From contig CAYSBR010000019.1 in assembly GCA_964429385.1 (NCBI GenBank), positions 1 to 64,000 on the forward strand: a stretch of DNA of 64,000 nt, written 5' to 3'. The position numbers and the translations under genes are program-made. Within the stretch, counting starts at the first letter, position 1. Every line of letters starts with the position of its first letter. Below, piece by piece: positions 58,193 to 64,000 of the stretch. The notes under the pieces were generated by a model. It was not told where the DNA came from and did not search any database. It worked only from the letters and a program-made list of their open reading frames with translations. Source of the DNA: UBA2377 sp964429385. Its GTDB lineage: Bacteria > Verrucomicrobiota > Verrucomicrobiia > Opitutales > Opitutaceae.

Positions 58193-58405
58193 ATGTCCGC
58201 CCCCGAACCGGTGATCGAGCTCACCCCCAAGAACCCATTCTCGTGGAAAATCGTGGCGCTTTTCGTGGTCGCCTGGGTGGTGGTATTCGCCCTCGTTTAC
58301 CAGCTGAAGAGCGGGATGATCCGGCTGCTCCTGCCGGTGATCGCTCTCGTCTTCCTCATCTACCTTGTCGTCTGCACCCTCTATCTCATCAAGAACCGCA
58401 AGTAA
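58193..58405 (+). CDS. Small membrane protein upstream of the SPFH gene
   Basis: The ATG at 58193 gives 70 residues with two helices (IVALFVVAWVVVFALVYQL and LLPVIALVFLIYLVVCTLYL). It ends nine bases before the SPFH gene. It has no recognised domain. The position suggests a partner of the SPFH protein. Confidence 0.65.
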   Translation: MSAPEPVIELTPKNPFSWKIVALFVVAWVVVFALVYQLKSGMIRLLLPVIALVFLIYLVVCTLYLIKNRK

Positions 58406-58414
58406 CTCCACTTC

Positions 58415-59560
58415 ATGAAACAGATCATCACCCTCGTGCTCGCCGGCATCATTGTGCTGGCCCTGCTTGTCGCCAGCGTTGTCATCGTGGATATCACCAC
58501 CATCGAGGGTAACCAGCTCGGTGTGAAGGAAACCTGGGAAGGCGGTGTCGAGCCCGATGCCCTCCAGCCCAAGACCTACATCCTCTTTCCCGGCTTCACC
58601 CAGAAGATCTTCAAATATGACATGTCCTCGCAGGTCTTCGTCATGAACGACGCCGGCATGTCCACCTACGGCGAAGGCCGCGGGCGCGACAGCTACCTCG
58701 TGCAGTCGTCCGAAGGCCAGGACATGCGCATCTCCCTCAACGTCCGCTGGCGCCGCGATCCGGCCTTTGTGGTCGAGCAGCACAAGACCGTCCGCGACAA
58801 CGTCGAGGAGAAGATCCTGCGCCCCGAAATCATGCGCATCGTCAAGGATCGCGCCACCACCCGGACGGCCCTTGACGCCTACTCCGGCGAAGGCCTGGTG
58901 AAACTTCAGAGCGATATCTCCACCGCGCTCATGTCTGCCGATGCCGATCTCCGCAAACGTGGTGTGATTGTGGAAAACTTCGTCATCGAGCACATCGGGC
59001 TCGATCCCGCCTACGTCGAGCAGATCAAGGCGCGTCAGGTGGCGGTGCAGGAGCGTCTCCGCGCCATTGAGGAAACCCGCGCCGCCGAGGCCCGCGCTGA
59101 TCGCGCCAAGGCCGAGGCGCAAGCCGCCTACGAAAAGGCTCTCGTGGATGCCAAGCGGGACAAGGAAGTCGGCGTGCTTGAAGCCGAGAAGCGGGCCGAG
59201 CAGCAGGTGCTCTCCGCCACCGCCGCCGCCAAGCAGGTCGAGCTGGCCGCCGAGGCCGATAAGAACCGCAACGTGCTGGCGGCAACCGGCGAACAGGAAG
59301 CCGCGCTGCTGCGCGCGCAGGCCATCGAGGCGCTCGGCAAGGCCGAGGCCGAGGCGACCCGGCTCCGGTTGAGCGCGTATTCCGCCGAGGGCTCGGAGGC
59401 CTTCGTCCGCATCGAAGTCGCCAAGTCCATGAGCGAAGCCTTCAAGAACATTGATGGCTACCTGCCGCAGGACATGACGGTGAACCTGCTCAGCGACTCC
59501 TTCCTCCGTGCGGTCGAGGCCGTGGTCGGCGGCAAGGCCGCCCCGGCGGCGAATCGCTGA
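58415..59560 (+). CDS. SPFH/band 7 (prohibitin-like) protein
   Basis: The 381-residue protein has an N-terminal membrane helix (TLVLAGIIVLALLVASVVIV), then the band-7 domain (VKETWEGGVEPDALQPKTYI, ISLNVRWRRDPAFVVEQHKT) and a long Ala/Glu/Lys-rich coiled coil (about 230-320; ARADRAKAEAQAAYEKALVD). This matches prohibitin-like proteins that form ring-shaped membrane scaffolds. It may organise membrane microdomains or regulate a protease. It lies between two small membrane protein genes. Confidence 0.88.
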   Translation: MKQIITLVLAGIIVLALLVASVVIVDITTIEGNQLGVKETWEGGVEPDALQPKTYILFPGFTQKIFKYDMSSQVFVMNDAGMSTYGEGRGRDSYLVQSSEGQDMRISLNVRWRRDPAFVVEQHKTVRDNVEEKILRPEIMRIVKDRATTRTALDAYSGEGLVKLQSDISTALMSADADLRKRGVIVENFVIEHIGLDPAYVEQIKARQVAVQERLRAIEETRAAEARADRAKAEAQAAYEKALVDAKRDKEVGVLEAEKRAEQQVLSATAAAKQVELAAEADKNRNVLAATGEQEAALLRAQAIEALGKAEAEATRLRLSAYSAEGSEAFVRIEVAKSMSEAFKNIDGYLPQDMTVNLLSDSFLRAVEAVVGGKAAPAANR

Positions 59561-59591
59561 AACTTTTGCGCGCCGACCGGGTTCTTGAGGC

Positions 59592-59849
59592 ATGACAACA
59601 TTCCTCAAGATTCTCGGCCTGGTGCTGCTGACGGCGTTTATCCTCAAGTTTGCGCCCATTCTCATGTTCCCCGTGGCGCTGCTGCTGGTGGGAGTGGGCG
59701 CGGCGTGGCTCGTGTTCTCCGTGATTGTGGTGCTGTTGCTGACGGTGGTCTTTGCCCTCCTCGCCGGACTGAGCCCGATCTGGCTGCCGATCCTCGCCCT
59801 CATCGGCTTGATCGCGCTGATCCGCAGCGGCTCGCGCCAGCCGGCTTGA
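59592..59849 (+). CDS. Small membrane protein downstream of the SPFH gene
   Basis: The 85-residue protein has three hydrophobic segments (ILGLVLLTAFILKFAPILMF, LLLVGVGAAWLVFSVIVVLL and IWLPILALIGLIALIRSG). It starts 31 bases after the SPFH stop. No family is recognised. Confidence 0.65.
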   Translation: MTTFLKILGLVLLTAFILKFAPILMFPVALLLVGVGAAWLVFSVIVVLLLTVVFALLAGLSPIWLPILALIGLIALIRSGSRQPA

Positions 59850-59899
59850 GGCGGCCTTGACGCTTTCGTGGGATTGCGAAACGCGGTGGCGGGTGCAGG

Positions 59900-60295
59900 A
59901 TGATGGGCATGCATGAAGAACGTGACCATCGCCCGGTGCGGATTGCATTGGTCCGCGTGTATGAGGCCGCGGCGGCGAAGGAAGTGGGGCCGCGTTTTTT
60001 GGTGGAGCGGTTGTGGCCGCGCGGGGTGAAGAAAGACGCGCTGAAGATGGAGGCTTGGACGCGTGAGGCGGCGCCAAGCACGGCGCTGCGCCAGTGGTTC
60101 GGTCATGAACCCGCCCGGTGGGCGGAGTTTCAGCGACGGTATTGGGCGGAGTTGGATGCGAACCCGGAGGGATGGCGGCAGTTGCGGGACGCGGTGCGGG
60201 CGGGGCCGGTCGTGTTTCTGTTCAGCTCGCGGAATACGGAGCACAACAATGCGGTCGCCCTGCGCTCCTATCTTTTGGCGCACCTGAAGAAATAG
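59900..60295 (+). CDS. DUF488 family protein
   Basis: The 131-residue protein carries the DUF488 wording: VRIALVRVYEAAAAKEVGPR, FLVERLWPRGVKKDALKMEA, WFGHEPARWAEFQRRYWAEL and a final VFLFSSRNTEHNNAVAL. DUF488 proteins are small cytoplasmic proteins of unclear role. An ATG at 59909 is an alternative start. Confidence 0.85.
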   Translation: MMGMHEERDHRPVRIALVRVYEAAAAKEVGPRFLVERLWPRGVKKDALKMEAWTREAAPSTALRQWFGHEPARWAEFQRRYWAELDANPEGWRQLRDAVRAGPVVFLFSSRNTEHNNAVALRSYLLAHLKK

Positions 60296-60362
60296 CGGAA
60301 ACCGTTGCCGGGTGACCGACAATAGGACTGGCGGCGCGGCGGCCGGCCGTTTTGCTCACGGT

Positions 60363-61058
60363 ATGACGGGCCCGATTCCATCCGCCATCATCGCCGGCAT
60401 CAGTTTCACCGGCCGCACCGGCGGCGTGGTGAAGCTGCTCGCGGGCTTCCGGAAGGGGCATCACACCGTGCCCGATGCGGCCAATGCCACGACGCAGGCG
60501 TTCCTCGGCAAACTCTGCGCAAGCGAACTGGGCGGGCACGCGGAGGAATTATTCCAGCGGACCCGCACAGGGCTGGGCTACAAGCGGCGCGATCTTGCGG
60601 TGACGCTGACGCCGCCACTCGCCGTGCTCACGGCGAAGGACTTCACGCTGGAAATCGCCTATGCGCTCGAACCGGAGAACCCCGCGCATTATACGGTCAC
60701 ACATGTTTTGCAGGAGGTGAGCGGAGGGGAGATTGTCCAAACGGACGCCTTTGCCACGCTCTTTGCCGGGATGTTCACCGAGATCGGTTTCGTCCTGAAG
60801 AAAGGCGTGCGGGTGGAGGCGGTGATTGATGCGATCGAGGCCCTCGATGAGGCCGAGGGACTGCGGGTGGATTATCCGGCGGACTGTCACGAGTGCGTGA
60901 TCCAGGTGCCGGGAGTCGGCGCTCAGGTGCGCTGCACGGGGGCTTCGCTGGACATGGTTTTTCCGACCGCGGGTTCGCCACGCGAGCTGCTGGCGGAATT
61001 CGAGGCCGTGCGCAGCGCCTTCGCCATCAGCCCCGTGCTGGCCGGCGTGATCGGGTGA
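60363..61058 (+). CDS. Conserved hypothetical protein
   Basis: The ATG at 60363 gives 231 residues. It shows no known domain: a Gly/Thr-rich start (IIAGISFTGRTGGVVKLLAG), a mixed alpha/beta middle (VLTAKDFTLEIAYALEPENP) and a Cys-containing end (YPADCHECVIQVPGVGAQVR). No signal peptide or membrane helix is visible. It stands alone on its strand after the DUF488 gene. The codon use looks like its neighbours, so it is likely a real gene of unknown job. Confidence 0.65.
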   Translation: MTGPIPSAIIAGISFTGRTGGVVKLLAGFRKGHHTVPDAANATTQAFLGKLCASELGGHAEELFQRTRTGLGYKRRDLAVTLTPPLAVLTAKDFTLEIAYALEPENPAHYTVTHVLQEVSGGEIVQTDAFATLFAGMFTEIGFVLKKGVRVEAVIDAIEALDEAEGLRVDYPADCHECVIQVPGVGAQVRCTGASLDMVFPTAGSPRELLAEFEAVRSAFAISPVLAGVIG

Positions 61059-61095
61059 GGAGGTCTGTTCTGAGAACGAGTCGTTCATGCGGTGA

Positions 61096-61126
61096 GAACC
61101 ACGAATGAACATGAAGGGACACGAAT
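61096..61126. repeat. Dispersed CCACGAAT/GACACGAA repeat with inverted partner at 61223
   Basis: The stretch GAACCACGAATGAACATGAA continues with GGGACACGAAT. A reversed relative lies at 61223-61245 (reverse complement begins TGAATCACGAAGGGACACG), so the two bracket a 96-base segment. It matches the copy at 40249-40280. Confidence 0.6.
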
Positions 61127-61262
61127 AAGAAGCCGGCCTGTGCAGACGAAAAAACTGTTGATGAAAAGGCGCGCTTTAATGACGGGGCCTTGGATGACCT
61201 GTGGCGGGTTCCAATGCGTGCACATGCGTGTCCCTTCGTGATTCAACTGAATTTCTCCGACT

Positions 61263-61751
61263 TCAAAGCGGCTTGGTGAGGAAGATGGCTTCGCCGGCCT
61301 CCGGTTGGAGCGCGTAGCGTTTGAAGCCGGCGGCCAGGTAGGTGTGCAAGGCCCGGTGATTCCGGTCCAGCACTTCCAGGGTGAGCTTGCAGCAGCCGAG
61401 TTCGCGGGCCTTGGCCTCGACGGCCGCGAGCAGTCCGCGTCCGACGCCGCGTCCGCGGTGGGCCGGGAGGATCGCCACGTCGTGCAGATTCAAGAGCGGC
61501 CGCGCGGCGAAGGTGGAAAAGCCAAGGAAGCACACCGCGATACCCGCGGGTTCCGTGCCGATATAAGCGAGGATCACCACGGTCGTGGGGTGGGCGCGTA
61601 GTCCCGGGATCAGCCGTTCGCGCACTTCGGCGGCGAGCGGCGCTCCATCGCCCATCGGATCCTGTGCGTAGGCGTCAACCAGTGCCAGCACCGCGGCTTG
61701 ATGTTCCGGTTGATCGAGGTTGGCTTGGATGAAAGAGGGGGTGGGTTGCAT
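61263..61751 (-). CDS. GNAT-family N-acetyltransferase
   Basis: The ATG at 61751 gives 162 residues. The acetyl-CoA site is shown by LHDVAILPAHRGRGVGRGLL (Q/RxxGxG/A as RGRGVG), with AGIAVCFLGFST before it and LEVLDRNHRALHTYLAAGF at the end. GNAT enzymes acetylate small molecules or protein amines. The target is not known. An upstream in-frame ATG at 61856 adds unrelated residues. Confidence 0.87.
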   Translation of the reverse strand: MQPTPSFIQANLDQPEHQAAVLALVDAYAQDPMGDGAPLAAEVRERLIPGLRAHPTTVVILAYIGTEPAGIAVCFLGFSTFAARPLLNLHDVAILPAHRGRGVGRGLLAAVEAKARELGCCKLTLEVLDRNHRALHTYLAAGFKRYALQPEAGEAIFLTKPL

Positions 61752-61881
61752 CACAGGAGCAGAAACGGATGACCGGCCCGGGCGCACGCCGATTCCAAGG
61801 AAAGACGTCCGTGGGTTGTCAGGGTTTCGTGTATCCGGGCGATCGTGCGAAATCACTCGCCCGCCGCAGCGCCGCGACTAG

Positions 61882-64000
61882 ATGCGAGAGATGCTTTTTG
61901 CCCCTTTTGCCGGAGAGGATGTCTGCCGTCGTGTGCCCGCTCCTGCCGCCCTCAAGGGCACGCCCAAGATGGAGCCGTTGCATGCGCTGGATGGCGCGGC
62001 GTGGGTATGGCATCCGGAGATGGGCGAACGTGAACCGGGGTTTGTGCTTTTCCGACTCAACCTGAAGTCGGCGCGCGCGGAGACGGTGCGGCTGCAGGTG
62101 AGCGCGGATCTTTGCTACGCGCTGGCGCTGGATGGCGCGTTGATCGGGCGCGGGCCGGACAGCGGGGATGTGTCGCACTGGTCGTTCACGACATATGAGG
62201 TCAGGCTCAAGGCCGGGGCGCACCGGCTTGAGGCGCTGGTCTGGTGGGCGGCTTTGCCGCAGGCGCCGGCCGGGCGCATGACGTGGCGCGGTGGTTTTGC
62301 CTGCGCGGGACTGGATGGGGCTGCGGATCGTTTCACTACCGGGATGGCGGCGTGGCGCGTGGCCCGGCTGGAGGGCATGACCTGGGGAACGGCGCTCAAG
62401 CGCTCGTATCATGCCATCGGCAGCGCAGCGGAGGTGGATCTGGCGAAGTTTGATATTCGCCGCGCCAAGTGGGTGAAACCCGCGGTGGTGCGCGGGCCGG
62501 TGACATTCAATGCCTGCGGCGTGCTGGCCGGCGGCTGGCAGCTGCATCCCGCGGCGTTGCCCGAGCAACGGCATGATTTGTGGCGGGGTGGCCGGGTGCG
62601 GGCGTGGTTGCCACGCTGGGTTAAAGCGCCGGAGGTGCGGTTTGACGCGGAGGTGGAGGCGGGCGAAGCGGAGGATTGGGCTCGGTTGTTGCAGGGCAGA
62701 GGACCGCTGAAGCTGCCGGCGCACCGCGCAGTGACGGTGCTGATTGATACGGATGATTACCTGTGCGGTTTTCCGCTGCTGGAGTTTTCCGACGGGGCGG
62801 GGACCCGCGTGCGGGTGGAGTGGGCGGAATCGCTTTTCGACCGGGAGGACAAGACCCAGGGCAACACCTATGGACCGAAGGGCGATCGCTCGGCGGTGGC
62901 GGGAAAAACCTTCTTCGGCTTTGGCGATACCTGGACTCTGGGCGGGCAAGGCCGGCGGTGGGCGGGTTCGCCGTGGTGGCGCTCTGGTCGCTACCTGCGG
63001 GTCAGCGTGAAGACCGGAGCACGCGCGGTGGTGCTGCACACGCTGGCGGTGGAGCGCACGGGGTTTCCGCTGCGGTCCACCGCCAAGTTCGTGGCGAACG
63101 ATGATTCGCTTGCGCCGATCATCGAGCTGAGCGAGCGCGGGTTGCGGTCGTGCATGCACGATATCTTCGTGGATTGTCCGTATTACGAGCAGATGATGTA
63201 TGTGGCGGATACGCGCATCCAGATGTTGCTGGCGTATGTGTTTGCCGGGGACGACCGGCTGGCCCGGCGGGGGATGGAGTTGTTTGATCTTTCCCGGGGG
63301 CGGAGCGGTTATCCGACGATGCGTCACCCCTCGGTGTTGCGACAGGAGAGCACGACCTTTGCGCTGATCTGGCCGTGGATGTTGCATGACTATGCCTTAT
63401 GGCGCGACGACTTGCCCTGGTTGCGCGCGCGTCTGCCGGGTCTGCGGGCGCTGCTGGAGGCGTTGCGGACCGAGGAGGATGAAGCGGGACTTTTGGTGAA
63501 ACCACCGGGCTGGCTGTTTGCCGACTGGGTGCCGGGCTGGGATGCGGGTTGGGCTCCGGGCCAGCTGGAAGGTCGGCGTTCGACGATCGTGAACCTGCAA
63601 TATCTGATCACATTGCAACGCGCGGCGGATTTGGAAGGGTGGATCGGGGACCCGTTGCGGGCGCAGCAACTGGCAACGCGGGCCAAAAAGCTGGCGGTTG
63701 CGCTCGGCAAACTCTGCTGGAGCCGGGAGCGCGGTCTGTGGGCGGATGATGATGCGCACACAACTTTCAGCCAGCATGCGCAGGCGTTGGCGGTGATCGG
63801 CGGGCTGCGCGTGCCTGCGGTGGCGCGATGGGCGGATGCGGAGGCCAACGGGCTTTTTGCGACGACGATCTATTTTCAACATTACCTGTTCGAAGCGCTC
63901 GGCCGGGCCGGCCGGGCGGACCTCGTGCTGGCGCGGCTGGAGGCCTGGCGCGAATTGGTGAAGCAGGGCTTCAAGACGCCGGTGGAAAGTCCCGAGCCGG
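61882..64000 (+). CDS. GH78-like alpha-L-rhamnosidase family protein, 3' end beyond the window
   Basis: From the ATG at 61882 the frame stays open to the window end (over 706 residues). It has an N-terminal beta-sandwich (HWSFTTYEVRLKAGAHRLEA), a middle domain with RVRVEWAESLF, and a (alpha/alpha)6 barrel starting at CMHDIFVDCPYYEQMMYVAD, where DCPxxE aligns with the GH78 catalytic acid region. LWADDDAHTTFSQHAQALAV continues the barrel. No signal peptide is visible. It likely removes rhamnose or a similar sugar from imported glycans. The missing C-terminus should hold the last barrel helices. Confidence 0.8.
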   Translation, partial: MREMLFAPFAGEDVCRRVPAPAALKGTPKMEPLHALDGAAWVWHPEMGEREPGFVLFRLNLKSARAETVRLQVSADLCYALALDGALIGRGPDSGDVSHWSFTTYEVRLKAGAHRLEALVWWAALPQAPAGRMTWRGGFACAGLDGAADRFTTGMAAWRVARLEGMTWGTALKRSYHAIGSAAEVDLAKFDIRRAKWVKPAVVRGPVTFNACGVLAGGWQLHPAALPEQRHDLWRGGRVRAWLPRWVKAPEVRFDAEVEAGEAEDWARLLQGRGPLKLPAHRAVTVLIDTDDYLCGFPLLEFSDGAGTRVRVEWAESLFDREDKTQGNTYGPKGDRSAVAGKTFFGFGDTWTLGGQGRRWAGSPWWRSGRYLRVSVKTGARAVVLHTLAVERTGFPLRSTAKFVANDDSLAPIIELSERGLRSCMHDIFVDCPYYEQMMYVADTRIQMLLAYVFAGDDRLARRGMELFDLSRGRSGYPTMRHPSVLRQESTTFALIWPWMLHDYALWRDDLPWLRARLPGLRALLEALRTEEDEAGLLVKPPGWLFADWVPGWDAGWAPGQLEGRRSTIVNLQYLITLQRAADLEGWIGDPLRAQQLATRAKKLAVALGKLCWSRERGLWADDDAHTTFSQHAQALAVIGGLRVPAVARWADAEANGLFATTIYFQHYLFEALGRAGRADLVLARLEAWRELVKQGFKTPVESPEP

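Noticed and set aside
1..64000. CRISPR array, insertion sequence or prophage
   Set aside because: No regularly spaced repeats, transposase, integrase or phage structural gene was found.

Overview
This 64 kb window is GC-rich, densely coded DNA from a saccharolytic Gram-negative bacterium. It most resembles a verrucomicrobium of the Opitutaceae type. This is inferred from gene content: many glycoside hydrolases, XylR-like and AraC regulators, a secretin/TonB-domain outer-membrane receptor with a Fec-type sigma/anti-sigma pair, sugar-binding proteins anchored by a membrane segment instead of a lipobox, and PhyH/AraC gene pairs. No rRNA or tRNA gene and no CRISPR array is visible. The only RNA gene is tmRNA (39762-40111, minus strand).

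Layout. 1-3917: end-truncated tex, a hibernation factor and a soluble TPR histidine kinase. 3962-13895: a beta-mannan utilisation locus with an exported GH5, GH2 beta-mannosidase, GPH symporter, XylR-like regulator, exported DUF5060/GH5-like enzyme and GH26 mannanase. 13902-15429: an APH-type kinase and a ferritin-like protein. 15742-18194: a membrane-anchored sugar-binding protein translationally coupled to an exported helical-repeat protein, with no permeases. 18839-25107: ECF sigma, FecR, TonB-dependent receptor and a secreted EF-hand/thioredoxin protein. 25247-34524: GH38 alpha-mannosidase, amidohydrolase, serine hydrolase, NagB, NagA, esterase and GH130 phosphorylase. 34995-38266: a binding protein and two permeases of an ABC sugar importer. 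38273-46185: alkaline phosphatase-like protein, tmRNA, PHP phosphoesterase, GH106-like protein and an FGGY kinase. 46300-51006: a run of small accessory genes on one strand (ABM, HAD, MazEF, VOC, Nudix, HAD, nucleotidyltransferase, PdxJ, Phd and a PIN stub). 51087-53533: a second copy of the helical-repeat/binding-protein pair, in reversed gene order. 53755-64000: PhyH with a divergent AraC regulator, tandem alpha/beta hydrolase, MutT, SPFH cluster, DUF488, a GNAT and an end-truncated GH78-like rhamnosidase.

How the genes fit together. The mannan locus can cut mannan outside the cell, import oligosaccharides by the GPH symporter and finish them in the cytoplasm. The 25-38 kb block could dismantle alpha-mannosylated Man-GlcNAc structures such as N-glycan cores: GH38 trims, GH130 phosphorolyses, NagA and NagB process GlcNAc-6-P, and an ABC importer lies beside them. 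The least explained element is the duplicated binding-protein/helical-repeat pair, which looks like an ABC-type analogue of the TPR-associated TRAP systems. Palindromic REP-like elements are scattered between genes, and two sit inside one coding sequence.
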